From contig JAACJQ010000060.1 in assembly GCA_016879935.1 (NCBI GenBank), positions 1 through 64,000 of the forward strand: a stretch of 64,000 nucleotides of DNA. Direction: 5' to 3'. Source of the stretch: Archangiaceae bacterium. GTDB taxonomy: Bacteria > Myxococcota > Myxococcia > Myxococcales > Myxococcaceae. The notes under the pieces are model-generated. The model worked only from the letters and a program-made list of their open reading frames with translations, ran no database searches and was not told the origin of the DNA. Positions within the stretch are counted from its first letter, which is position 1. Each line of letters starts with the position of its first letter. Shown one piece after another: positions 45,598 through 53,855 of this stretch. The position numbers and the translations under genes are program-made.

Positions 45598-46389
45598 ATG
45601 AGCAAGAAGAAACCGAAGAACGGCAGCCGCTTCAGCGACGCCACCCCGCTTTCCTACGACTTCGAGGTCTACAAGCCGGGCACCATCTCGCTGCGCGACG
45701 TCGATCTCTCGGAGAAGGCTCCCGACAAGAAGGCCGCCGACGCCGAGATCCTCGAGCTGCAGGAGCGCCTCTTCGAGCTGCAGGTGCGGTACTGGCTCGA
45801 GAAGCGGCGCGCCGTCTTCCTCTTCGAAGGCTGGGACGCCGCGGGCAAGGGTGGCGCCATCAAGCGCATGACCGCCCTGATGGACCCGCGCGGCTACAAG
45901 GTGTGGCCCATCGCAGCGCCCGGTGAAGAGGAGCGCGCCCACCACTACCTCTGGCGCTTCGCCACCCGCATGCCGCCACGGGGCACCATCGCCATCTTCG
46001 ATCGCTCCTGGTACGGCCGCGTGCTCGTCGAGCGCGTCGAGGGCTTCGCCGACGAACACGAGTGGCAGCGCGCCTACGACGAGATCAACGCGTTCGAGCG
46101 CATGCACACCGACGACAACTGCACCCTGGTGAAGTTCTTCCTGCACATCGACCAGGACGAGCAGCTGCAGCGCTTCAAGGATCGCGAGAAGGACCCGATC
46201 AAGAACTTCAAGATCGGCGAAGACGACTGGCGAAACCGCAAACGCTGGAAGGACTACCTCAAGGCCTACCAGGACATGTTCGATCGCACGCACCGGCCCG
46301 ACGCGCCGTGGGTGGTGGTGCCCGCGAACGACAAACGGCACGCACGCCTCACCGTGCTGCGCACCGCCATCAAAGCGCTCGACGTCTGA
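45598..46389 (+). CDS. ppk2: Polyphosphate kinase 2 family protein
   Basis: 263 residues from ATG 45598. PPK2 landmarks: Walker A GWDAAGKGGAIKR (about 78-90), YLWRFATRMPPRGTIAIFDRSWYGRVLVERV (split: YLWRFATRMPPRG, then IFDRSWYGRVLVERV with Asp135), and FKIGEDDWRNRKRW. It transfers phosphate between polyphosphate and a nucleoside mono- or diphosphate; the class (AMP or ADP/GDP user) cannot be told by eye. The next gene overlaps its stop. Confidence 0.92.
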   Translation: MSKKKPKNGSRFSDATPLSYDFEVYKPGTISLRDVDLSEKAPDKKAADAEILELQERLFELQVRYWLEKRRAVFLFEGWDAAGKGGAIKRMTALMDPRGYKVWPIAAPGEEERAHHYLWRFATRMPPRGTIAIFDRSWYGRVLVERVEGFADEHEWQRAYDEINAFERMHTDDNCTLVKFFLHIDQDEQLQRFKDREKDPIKNFKIGEDDWRNRKRWKDYLKAYQDMFDRTHRPDAPWVVVPANDKRHARLTVLRTAIKALDV

Positions 46390-46919
46390 TGCCGCTCTCG
46401 CAGGGAGACTCGCTCGGCGACGGCTGGGTGCTCGAACGCCTGGGCTCCGACAGCGTGCGGTTCTCGCGCCCGCCGTCGGTCGATCGCCAGCGCGCGCTCA
46501 GCCGGCTCGTGGTGATGGGCGGCTGTCTGGTGGTGACGCTCGCGCTGCTCGGCGTGAGCCTCAAAGACGCCGACAACCTGTGGCTCATCACCTCGAGCCT
46601 CATCGTGCTCTTCGGCGTGACGACGCTGATCGCCCTGCTCGCCGCCGTGAAGGATCTGCGCCGCGCTGCCCTCGGTGTCTTCCTCGAGATCGATCGCACG
46701 CACGTACGCGGCGTCGTCGACGGCCAGGGCTGGGGCCAGTTTCGGGTCGGCCGGGTCGACCTGCCTCGCGGCGAGGTGACGCTCACGCTGACGCCGTTCG
46801 AAGACTCGAAAGAAGGCGCCGGCATGCTGGTGGTGACGACGAAGGCCGGGGCCAGGCTGCTCGCCCCCGATCTCCCGAAGGTGAACGACGCACGCCCGCT
46901 CATCGACCGGCTGAGTTGA
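46389..46919 (+). CDS. Hypothetical membrane protein downstream of ppk2
   Basis: 176 residues; ATG overlaps the ppk2 stop (TGATG). Two hydrophobic helices (about 39-57 and 65-86: LVVMGGCLVVTLALLGVSL and LWLITSSLIVLFGVTTLIAL) followed by a soluble beta-rich domain (GRVDLPRGEVTLTLTPFEDS). Resembles small PH-like or DUF membrane proteins but is not assigned. Coupling suggests a link to polyphosphate or nucleotide metabolism (inference). Confidence 0.7.
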   Translation: MPLSQGDSLGDGWVLERLGSDSVRFSRPPSVDRQRALSRLVVMGGCLVVTLALLGVSLKDADNLWLITSSLIVLFGVTTLIALLAAVKDLRRAALGVFLEIDRTHVRGVVDGQGWGQFRVGRVDLPRGEVTLTLTPFEDSKEGAGMLVVTTKAGARLLAPDLPKVNDARPLIDRLS

Positions 46920-47074
46920 CCTGTCAGAGGCGGCAACGTGCTCCTTGCCCCTGAACCCCTGGTCTGGTTTCTGTCTCACACCGCCCGCGTGAATGCGGTC
47001 GAACGGCATCCGTCGGTGCCCCCGCACCGTGTCGTATTCGATGTTTCGAAGTTCCACCCCTGGAGGTCCTGCAC

Positions 47075-47554
47075 ATGAAGAAGCTGATCCTGATCATCTC
47101 GTCGCTCGTCGCCGTCGTCGCGTTCGCTGAGCCTGCGAAGAAGCCGGCCGACCCGAAGGCGGCTCCCGCGGCCGCCCCCGCTGCCGACGCCAAGAAGGTC
47201 GCCATCACCGGCGACGCTGCCAAGGGCGCCGCCAAGTACAAGGAGCTCTGCGTGAGCTGCCACGGCGAGACCGGCAAGGGCGACGGCGTCGCTGCTGCGG
47301 CCCTCACGCCGAAGCCGGCGAACTTCACCGACGCGGCGCACGCGGCGACCGTCACCGACGAGTACATCCTCAACATGATCAAGGAAGGCGGCGCCGCCAA
47401 TGGCAAGTCGCCCCTGATGGCCAGCTGGAAGGCCGCCCTGAAGGAAGACGAGCTTCAGAACGTCGCCGCCTTCGTGCGCTCGCTCAGCAAGACCGCCGCT
47501 GCGCCCGCGGCCGCCGAGCCGAAGAAGGACGAGAAGAAGCCGGCCAAGAAGTAA
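47075..47554 (+). CDS. Periplasmic monohaem cytochrome c
   Basis: 159 residues. Ribosome site GGAGG eight bases before ATG. Signal peptide 1-18 (LIISSLVAVVAFAEP), Lys/Pro/Ala linker, haem motif CVSCH (59-63) with axial Met115 in SPLMASW, and a Lys-rich tail. A class I, single-haem cytochrome (CCxx-type, GDAAKGAAKYKELC opening). Electron carrier in the periplasm; partners not in view, although two haem proteins lie at 51149-52836. Confidence 0.93.
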   Translation: MKKLILIISSLVAVVAFAEPAKKPADPKAAPAAAPAADAKKVAITGDAAKGAAKYKELCVSCHGETGKGDGVAAAALTPKPANFTDAAHAATVTDEYILNMIKEGGAANGKSPLMASWKAALKEDELQNVAAFVRSLSKTAAAPAAAEPKKDEKKPAKK

Positions 47555-47577
47555 TGGCTGACGAGTCGTGACGTCGC

Positions 47578-47614
47578 GGGCTCCGAGCGTCTCGTTCGGG
47601 GCCCGTTTCGTTTT
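47578..47614 (+). terminator. Intrinsic terminator after the cytochrome c gene
   Basis: Twelve-base arms GGGCTCCGAGCG (47578-47589) and CGTTCGGGGCCC (47593-47604) pair with two G-U pairs around a three-base loop. GTTTCGTTTT follows. It ends at the stop of the convergent carbonic-anhydrase-like gene. Confidence 0.85.
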
Positions 47615-48609
47615 CAGTGATGCGCGGGCTCGGCGGAGGCGCTCTTGTCGTGTTTGCCCTCTTCGGAGTCGAGCCACCGCACCCGGCCGCTCTCGAGGTC
47701 GTAGGTCGCGCGCAGCACCAGCAGCTGGCCGCCCTTCATGCGATCACGAATGAGCTTCTTGCCGAGCACCTTCGCCGTCACCTGCGTCACCTGCTCGCCC
47801 ACGTCACGACCCGAGCCATCGTCGCAGCCCTGGTGACCCAGAACGACCAGCACCGGCGGCGAGAACCGCTTCATCGCGAGCTCGACCGAGTTCACCGTCG
47901 GCGCGTCGGCCTTGAGCACCACCGCCCGCAGCGTCGCGAGAGTGCCGGGCGGAGCATCGAACACGGCTTCGGGCACGGCGCGGCCATCGGCGCAGGTCAG
48001 CACCACGGCCCACGGCGCGAACGCCTTCGCCATCGCCCCGCGCTGCGCGACCACGTCACGCGACTTCGAGACGCCCTGGCTCCACCGCGTATTGCCTTCG
48101 TCGAGCCACGCGAACACCTCGAGAGGGTCTTTCGGCACGGGCGCGAGCAGGGGCGTGAGCTCTTCCTTCGCTCCCTCGGCCACCCTGGCGTGCGGGTCGG
48201 CCTTCTCCGCCTTCTCGGGCTTCTCGGCCTTCGCGTGGGCATCGGTCTTCGCCGGCTTCGCGTGCGGGTCGGGCTTTGGAGCAGGCTCGGCGTCTTCGTC
48301 TTCCGGTTCTTCTCTCGCGGCCTTCACCGCCTCGGCCTTCGCGTGCGCTGACTTCTTCTTCTTCGGCGGAGGCGCGGGCTCGGGTTCGGCGTCTTCTTCG
48401 GCGGCGGCGTCGTCTTCGGAGGGAGGCGCCTTCTTCTTCGCGTGCGCAGCTGGCGGCGCGTCACCGCCACTCATCGAGACACCGACGGCGAGCCCACCGA
48501 GGCCCAGCACGAGGGCAGATTGCACGGCCACGACGATGATGAGCTTCCTGGACACGCTGAGCAGCGAGAGCAAGCGACGATCCACCCGCAGGCGGGCCAG
48601 TTCGTTCAC
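47614..48609 (-). CDS. Membrane-anchored beta-carbonic-anhydrase-like protein
   Basis: 331 residues from a GTG. One membrane helix (about 23-45), then a 100-residue highly charged Lys/Glu/Ala/Pro linker with HAK repeats, then a beta-carbonic-anhydrase-like domain. The motif usually CxDSR reads CADGR (Cys206, Asp208, Arg210); the second site is GHQGC (His259, Cys262). Zinc ligands appear kept, but the Ser to Gly change and the missing usual GN-rich loop make CO2 hydration activity uncertain. The domain would face the periplasm. Confidence 0.78.
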   Translation of the reverse strand: MNELARLRVDRRLLSLLSVSRKLIIVVAVQSALVLGLGGLAVGVSMSGGDAPPAAHAKKKAPPSEDDAAAEEDAEPEPAPPPKKKKSAHAKAEAVKAAREEPEDEDAEPAPKPDPHAKPAKTDAHAKAEKPEKAEKADPHARVAEGAKEELTPLLAPVPKDPLEVFAWLDEGNTRWSQGVSKSRDVVAQRGAMAKAFAPWAVVLTCADGRAVPEAVFDAPPGTLATLRAVVLKADAPTVNSVELAMKRFSPPVLVVLGHQGCDDGSGRDVGEQVTQVTAKVLGKKLIRDRMKGGQLLVLRATYDLESGRVRWLDSEEGKHDKSASAEPAHH

Positions 48610-48645
48610 CCACGGTGGGGTCGGCAGCGACTGCCGGGTGCGCGG

Positions 48646-49875
48646 CTACTCCGGCAGCTTGCCCAGCGACGCCATCTGATCGAGCTCGGAGTCGAGGGGG
48701 AAACCGATGACGCGCCAGCGCTCCGGCGTGTCACCCGTCGCCTCCATCAGGTGCGGCACGACCTTGCGCGCCACGTCGAACGTCGTCGACCAGGTCTTCG
48801 CGCCCGAGGTGCTGCCATCGGGGTTGGTGCGCACGAAGTCGATGCGATCGGTCTGCGGCAGCAGCGCCTCGACGCCCGAGTTCCACGCGGTGCTGGTGAA
48901 GATGTCGCCACCCGGGGTGCGGAACGCGCGCAGCGTGCCGACGAGAATCGTGTGGCCGTTGGCCTGGAGCAGCGCCTCGAGCACTTCCTTCTGGCGGGCG
49001 TAGGCCGAAGCGAACGACTGCAGCTGCAGCACCTTCAGCTTCTGCCAGGCGCGGTGCATGCGAACCGGCAACCACGGGCGCCAGCGCTCGTCTTCGTAGC
49101 GAAACGCGTGGGCCGTGTGGGGCTTGGGCTCGAGCAGCGCCTGCTCACCCCACGTCGCGATGGCCTCGAGGGCGCTCTCGTCTTCGTCACCAGCGACGAG
49201 CACGATGTCGTGGGTGGGCGCGAGCACCACGGGGCGACCCTTCACGGGCAGCGAGGTGAAGCGCTCGGTCAGCAGCATGCGGGTGGCGTCGAAGCCGTCG
49301 CGGTAGGGCGAGACGAACGCCGCGACCGTCGAGTCGGGTTGCTCGAAGTCGACCTGCGGCCGCTCGCGGAGGTTCTCGACGGCCCGGTTGAACAGCTCGT
49401 CGAACTTCAGCCCGAAGGCCTCGAGGCGGTCGGGGCCAATCTCCATGACGGAGGTCGGCAGATCGAACGCGAGGTGCGCCGCGAGCTCGTCGTTGATCAC
49501 CCGGTGCGGCAGCGTGACTTCGTCGATGGCCTCTTCGTCGGCACCCAGCTCGAGCTCGGCCTGACGCCGCACTGCCGAGAACCAGGCGCGATCACGAATG
49601 CGCGGGAGAATGCTGCGAATGACGTCGACCTCGGAGGGCGGCTCAGCGCGGCGAACCGAGCTCCAGAAGCGTCGGGCGAGCACGCGGGCCTTCTCGGAGA
49701 CCGCGTTGGCTTCGTATTCGGTGAGCGCGTGATCGAGCGAGATGAAGCTCGTCCAGTCTCCGTCGCCCACGACGAGCCGGTTCCGGCCTTCGTCATAGTG
49801 AATGGGCCGGGCTTCTCCCTGCGCACGCAGGTAGTCGCTGGCGAGTCGGGCAAAGTCGGCACGGCTGGTCGTCAT
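48646..49875 (-). CDS. DUF1444 (YtpQ-like) protein
   Basis: 409 residues. FISLDHALTEYEANAV, VINDELAAHLAFDLPTSVME, LKFDELFNRAVENLRER and GRPVVLAPTHDIVLVAGDED match the DUF1444 layout (longer than the usual about 270 because of a C-terminal extension with WRPWLPVRMHRAWQKLKVL and TPERWRVIGFPLDSEL). No signal peptide. Function unknown. Divergent from yjbQ with a 93-base gap. Confidence 0.72.
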   Translation of the reverse strand: MTTSRADFARLASDYLRAQGEARPIHYDEGRNRLVVGDGDWTSFISLDHALTEYEANAVSEKARVLARRFWSSVRRAEPPSEVDVIRSILPRIRDRAWFSAVRRQAELELGADEEAIDEVTLPHRVINDELAAHLAFDLPTSVMEIGPDRLEAFGLKFDELFNRAVENLRERPQVDFEQPDSTVAAFVSPYRDGFDATRMLLTERFTSLPVKGRPVVLAPTHDIVLVAGDEDESALEAIATWGEQALLEPKPHTAHAFRYEDERWRPWLPVRMHRAWQKLKVLQLQSFASAYARQKEVLEALLQANGHTILVGTLRAFRTPGGDIFTSTAWNSGVEALLPQTDRIDFVRTNPDGSTSGAKTWSTTFDVARKVVPHLMEATGDTPERWRVIGFPLDSELDQMASLGKLPE

Positions 49876-49968
49876 CTGGCCTGATCATCATCACGGATCG
49901 GAGGACGCGTTGCGACCTGATTTTTCCTCAGAAGCGCTACCTTGCGCCGAAGAGAGGTGCCCCTTCCC

Positions 49969-50397
49969 ATGCTGAGCCAGTCGCATCACGACCTCGTCGT
50001 GCCCACCCGCGGCCGCGGCTTCGTCGATGTCACCGCCGACCTCACGGCTTTCCTCGACAGCGCGAGGGCGGGAGACGGCGTGTTGACCGTCTTCTGCACC
50101 CACACCTCGGCGAGCCTGGTGATTCAAGAGAACGCCGACCCGACGGTGCGCGCCGACCTCGAGCGCTTCTTCTCGCGGCTGGTGCGCGACGGTGACTCCA
50201 TCTTCCAGCACACCGAGGAAGGGCCCGACGACATGTCGGCGCACGTTCGCGCCGCCCTCACCCAGACCCAGCTGTCGATTCCCGTGAAGGCAGGCGCGCT
50301 CACCCTCGGGCGCTGGCAGGCCGTGTACCTGTGGGAGCACCGCACCAGCCCGCACCGCAGAACGCTCTCGCTGCACTACCTGGGAACCGTTGGTTGA
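49969..50397 (+). CDS. YjbQ/UPF0047 secondary thiamine-phosphate synthase-like protein
   Basis: 142 residues from ATG 49969, preceded by AGAGAGG; an earlier in-frame ATG adds nine residues. Family signature: FVDVTADLTAFL, VFCTHTSASLVIQENADP, MSAHVRAALTQTQLSIPV, and the end GRWQAVYLWEHR. The UPF0047 fold is widely conserved; a thiamine-phosphate synthase side activity has been proposed for it, but the physiological role is unsettled. Confidence 0.92.
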   Translation: MLSQSHHDLVVPTRGRGFVDVTADLTAFLDSARAGDGVLTVFCTHTSASLVIQENADPTVRADLERFFSRLVRDGDSIFQHTEEGPDDMSAHVRAALTQTQLSIPVKAGALTLGRWQAVYLWEHRTSPHRRTLSLHYLGTVG

Positions 50398-50568
50398 ACC
50401 GTTTCGAGACCTTCGGGGCACCCAGGTCTGGCCTTGGGCGCCGTTCGTCGGAGGAGTCTTCACCCGTAACTTTCCGCAGCCATCATCCGTCGAAGTGAGC
50501 GCACGCGATTCCGTTTTGGATTCCGCAGGCTTGGGGCAGACTCCGCGCCCCGTATGAAAGGCACACAC

Positions 50569-51117
50569 ATGACGCTCCAGGGTTCGCTCCGCGCCGTTCT
50601 GACCGCTTCGCTGGTTCTCGCCGCTACCGCCTTCGCAGGGTGGACGAAGACGGGAGATGGCGTCGCCTCGTTCAAGGGCGTGGGGCCCGCAGGCTTCAAG
50701 ATCGAGGGCAAAACCAAGAGCGTCGACGTGAAAGACGATGGCAAGGCCATCACCGTCGTCGTCGGCCTGAAGGACCTCGAGACCGGCATCGACCTTCGCG
50801 ACAAGCACATGCGCGAGAAGTACATCGACGTCGAGAAGTACCCCGAGGCGACGCTGGTGGTGCCGCTCGATCAGGTGAAGTGGCCTGAAGACGGCAAGTC
50901 GTCAGAAGGCGAAGCGAAGGGCACCTTCGGCCTGCACGGCAAGACGAAGGAAGTGTCGTTCAAGTACAAGATCAGCAACACGGGCGGCACGTACGCCATC
51001 GATGGCGAGGCTCCGGTGAACTTCAAGGAGTTCGACATCAACGTGCCCAGCTACATGGGCATCACCGTGAAGCCCGACATCACCGTCTTCGCGAAGTTCA
51101 ACGCGAAGAAGGGCTGA
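50569..51117 (+). CDS. YceI family periplasmic protein
   Basis: 182 residues from ATG 50569 with AAAGG eight bases upstream; an ATG at 50554 is possible but has no ribosome site. Signal peptide MTLQGSLRAVLTASLVLAATAFA. Lipocalin-like YceI body: VASFKGVGPAGFKIEGKTK, DLETGIDLRDKHMREKYIDV, YPEATLVV and FGLHGKTKEVSFKYKIS. YceI proteins bind polyisoprenoids/quinone-like lipids. The gene leads a run with two haem proteins. Confidence 0.9.
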   Translation: MTLQGSLRAVLTASLVLAATAFAGWTKTGDGVASFKGVGPAGFKIEGKTKSVDVKDDGKAITVVVGLKDLETGIDLRDKHMREKYIDVEKYPEATLVVPLDQVKWPEDGKSSEGEAKGTFGLHGKTKEVSFKYKISNTGGTYAIDGEAPVNFKEFDINVPSYMGITVKPDITVFAKFNAKKG

Positions 51118-51148
51118 GCCGTACAGCAGGTCAACGCGAGGGGTCGTA

Positions 51149-52339
51149 GTGTTCAGACGATTTGGGTGGTTTCTCGCTGTCGCGGGCCTGTCGGCCTCGT
51201 CTGCGGCGGCGTTCCCGTGGATGGTGAAGCACGACTACCAATCGTGTGCCGTCTGCCACGTCGATCCCTCCGGAGCCGGGCAGCTGACGCCCTACGGCCG
51301 CGCGCAGAGTGACGTGCTGTTGCGGTGGAAGCTGAAGAAGCCGACCGCCGAAGAGGCGCAGGAGCCCAGCCCCACCACGCGCTTCTTGTGGTTCATCGAT
51401 CTGCCCGAGGTGCTCAACCTGTCGGGCAACTTCCGCGGCGGCGCGCTGATTCCCATCGGCAGCCAGGTGCGCCCACTCTTCATGGCGGCCGACCTCTACG
51501 GCACCGTGAAGGTCGATCGCTTCGTGTTCCACGCGACGACGGGCGTCGGCCTGCGCAACGTCGGGCCCGCCGCGATTCTGCCGGCGTGCGGTGGAGACAC
51601 GCCGTGCAACGCGCAGTGGGTCGCGCGCGAGTTCTGGGCGGGGGCCACCTTCGCCGACGAGGCCGTCATGGTGCGCGCCGGGCGAATGTTCGTGCCCTTC
51701 GGCCTGCGCAACAACGAGCACTTCATGTGGGTGCGTGACGCGACGAACACCGACACCAACCTCGATCAGCAGGTGGGCATCGCGGCCAGCTACAACGGCG
51801 AGCGCCTGCGCGGCGAGGTGATGGGCCTGCTGGGCAACTACCAGCTCGGGCCCGACGCGTACCGTGAGCGTGGCTACTCGGCCTTCGCCGAATACTCGGT
51901 GGCCTCGAAGTTCTTCCTCGGCGTCTCGAGCCTCATCACGGCGGCGCAGGCCGACCCGCTGCTGCAGCTGCCGCAGGTACGTCACGCACACGGCGTCACC
52001 GCGCGGTGGAGCCCCATCGAGCCGCTCGCGCTCATGGCCGAAGCCGACTTCCTCGCGTGGCAGCAGCCGACGCTCATCGATCGGCTCGGGTTCGCGGCGA
52101 TGGTGCAGGCCGACTACGAGCTGATGCAGGGCCTGCACCTCATCGGTTCGCTCGAAGGCAAATACACGGGTTCGGGAGAGCGTGGGCCGTCACTGGGCGG
52201 GTGGATCTCTGCCGCCTGGTACGTGTTGCCGCACGTCGAAGTTCGTCTCGACGGCATTCTGCGCCGCAACGCGCGGCCCCTGCCCGACCCGGCCACCACG
52301 AGCTTCACGCTCCTCGCCCAGCTGCACTTCTTCCTGTGA
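51149..52339 (+). CDS. Outer-membrane barrel-like protein with an N-terminal haem c motif
   Basis: 396 residues from a GTG. Signal MFRRFGWFLAVAGLSASSAAA, then CAVCH (33-37) in DYQSCAVCHVDPSGAGQL followed by TPYGRAQ. The rest has barrel-like alternating strands (WFIDLPEVLNLSGNFRGGAL, VFHATTGVGLRNVG, VKVDRF, QQVGIAASYNGERLRGEVMG) and ends LLAQLHFFL. Haem at the mouth of a barrel suggests electron transfer at or through the outer membrane, or a redox gate (inference). Starts 31 bases after yceI. Confidence 0.75.
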   Translation: MFRRFGWFLAVAGLSASSAAAFPWMVKHDYQSCAVCHVDPSGAGQLTPYGRAQSDVLLRWKLKKPTAEEAQEPSPTTRFLWFIDLPEVLNLSGNFRGGALIPIGSQVRPLFMAADLYGTVKVDRFVFHATTGVGLRNVGPAAILPACGGDTPCNAQWVAREFWAGATFADEAVMVRAGRMFVPFGLRNNEHFMWVRDATNTDTNLDQQVGIAASYNGERLRGEVMGLLGNYQLGPDAYRERGYSAFAEYSVASKFFLGVSSLITAAQADPLLQLPQVRHAHGVTARWSPIEPLALMAEADFLAWQQPTLIDRLGFAAMVQADYELMQGLHLIGSLEGKYTGSGERGPSLGGWISAAWYVLPHVEVRLDGILRRNARPLPDPATTSFTLLAQLHFFL

Positions 52340-52347
52340 GGCCAACG

Positions 52348-52836
52348 ATGCGATTCGATCGGGCGATTCTCATGGGTGCGCTGCTGGCGGCTTCTGCGGC
52401 GCTGGCGACTCCGACGTTCACGGGCGTGATGCAGACCGAGCTGGGCATGTCGGGGCCTCCGCCCGGCGTCTGCGCCGTCTGTCATCTCAACGGCGTCACC
52501 GCGACCGGCACGGTCACGACGCCCTTCGGCCGCGCGCTGCGCATGAACGGGCTGATGCCGAACAACGACGCCACGCTGAAGGCGGCGCTCGCGGCCATCG
52601 AGGCGGCGAACACCGACAGCGACGCCGACGGTTGCACCGACATCGCCGAGCTGAAGGCGATGCCTGACCCGACCAACCCGAACCGCGCTGGTGACTGTGG
52701 CGGCGCCTCCGACGGAGGTACGGCTGGCGGGACGGCGACGCTCGGCCCGATTCGCTACGGCTGCGGCGCGAACTCGGTGCCCGGGGTGTTGGGCCTGGTG
52801 GGTGTGCTGGCCCTGCTCGCCCGTCGGCGAAGGTGA
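52348..52836 (+). CDS. Monohaem protein with MYXO-CTERM-like tail
   Basis: 162 residues. Signal peptide MRFDRAILMGALLAASAALA, haem motif CAVCH (42-46) then TTPFGRALRMNG, a calcium-binding-like NTDSDADGCTDIAEL segment, and a C-terminal Gly-Cys (Cys139) followed by a hydrophobic helix and four Arg (VLALLARRRR). The last feature resembles the myxobacterial MYXO-CTERM sorting signal. It shares CAVCH-x(10-12)-TPxGRA with the barrel protein eight bases upstream, so the two form a pair. Confidence 0.82.
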   Translation: MRFDRAILMGALLAASAALATPTFTGVMQTELGMSGPPPGVCAVCHLNGVTATGTVTTPFGRALRMNGLMPNNDATLKAALAAIEAANTDSDADGCTDIAELKAMPDPTNPNRAGDCGGASDGGTAGGTATLGPIRYGCGANSVPGVLGLVGVLALLARRRR

Positions 52837-52874
52837 CCTGTACCGGCCGGAGCTTTGTTGGTAACGCTGCCGAC

Positions 52875-53843
52875 GTGCTCCGCGCCCTCGCGATCAGCCT
52901 CGCCTGTCTGACGGCCTGCTCCCAGCAGCAGAAGCCGCAGCAAGACGCGAACGTCGTCGCCACCGTGAACGGCGAGGTGATCACCCGCGCCGACTTCGAG
53001 CGTGAGCTCTCGCGTGAGTCGCAGGCGATGGAGGGCGCGGCGCCGCGGTCACCCGAGCAGATCGAGCCGTTCAAGCAGACGCTCCTCGAGACGATGATCG
53101 AGCGCCTCGTGTTGCTCCAGGCCGCGCGTGAGCTGCAGGTGCAGGTCAGCGCCGAAGAGGTCGATCGCCGCGTGCTGGCGCTCACCAGCGAATACCCCGC
53201 CGGCACGTTCGACACCGCGCTCGCCCAGAGCCAGACCTCGAAGACCGAGCTCGCGCGCCGCACGAAAGAGCAGCTGCTCGTCGAGCGTCTGCTGGCCGAC
53301 CAGGTCTTCTCGCGCGTCGCCGTCACGGAAGATCAGCTGCGCCGCATCTACGACGAGAACCCCGACGCGTGGACCGAGCCTGAGCAGGTGCACGCCCAGC
53401 AGATCGTCGTGAAGGGCCTCGACGAAGCCAAGCGCCTCAAGGATCTGCTGTGGCAGGGCAAGAAGTTCCCCGACCTCGCCCGGCGCTACTCGTTGTCACC
53501 CGACGCGAAGGTGGGTGGCGATCTCGGCTTCTTCAAGCGCGGAGAGATGCCGCCCGCGTTCGACGACGCCATCTTCCGCCTCGGCGCAGGTCAGGTGAGC
53601 GACGTGGTGTCGACCGACTACGGCTTTCACCTGTTCAAGCTCATCGAGAAGAAGCCGGCGCGGAAGCGTGAGCTGGCGGAGGTGCGCGGGCAGATCGAGC
53701 AGAAGCTGTTGACCGACCTTCGTGCCGAGCGCCAGACGGCGTACGTGAAGGGGTTGCGCGAGAAGGCGCAGGTGAAGGTGAACGACGCAGCGTTTCAGTC
53801 GGTCACCGGCCGGCCGCTCGGCGGCTCCACCGTCGAGCCCTGA
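52875..53843 (+). CDS. PpiC-type peptidyl-prolyl isomerase lipoprotein
   Basis: 322 residues from a GTG at 52875; lipobox CLTAC (Cys15) supports it. The N-terminal SurA-like chaperone region (VNGEVITRADFERELSRE) is followed by a parvulin domain (about 165-260) with HAQQIVVKGLDEAKRL, YSLSPDAKVGGDLGFFKRG and FHLFKLIEKK. Periplasmic folding factor, membrane-tethered. It is the first of two parvulin-type genes in the operon. Confidence 0.9.
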   Translation: MLRALAISLACLTACSQQQKPQQDANVVATVNGEVITRADFERELSRESQAMEGAAPRSPEQIEPFKQTLLETMIERLVLLQAARELQVQVSAEEVDRRVLALTSEYPAGTFDTALAQSQTSKTELARRTKEQLLVERLLADQVFSRVAVTEDQLRRIYDENPDAWTEPEQVHAQQIVVKGLDEAKRLKDLLWQGKKFPDLARRYSLSPDAKVGGDLGFFKRGEMPPAFDDAIFRLGAGQVSDVVSTDYGFHLFKLIEKKPARKRELAEVRGQIEQKLLTDLRAERQTAYVKGLREKAQVKVNDAAFQSVTGRPLGGSTVEP

Positions 53844-53855
53844 CCTCCGGGCGCC

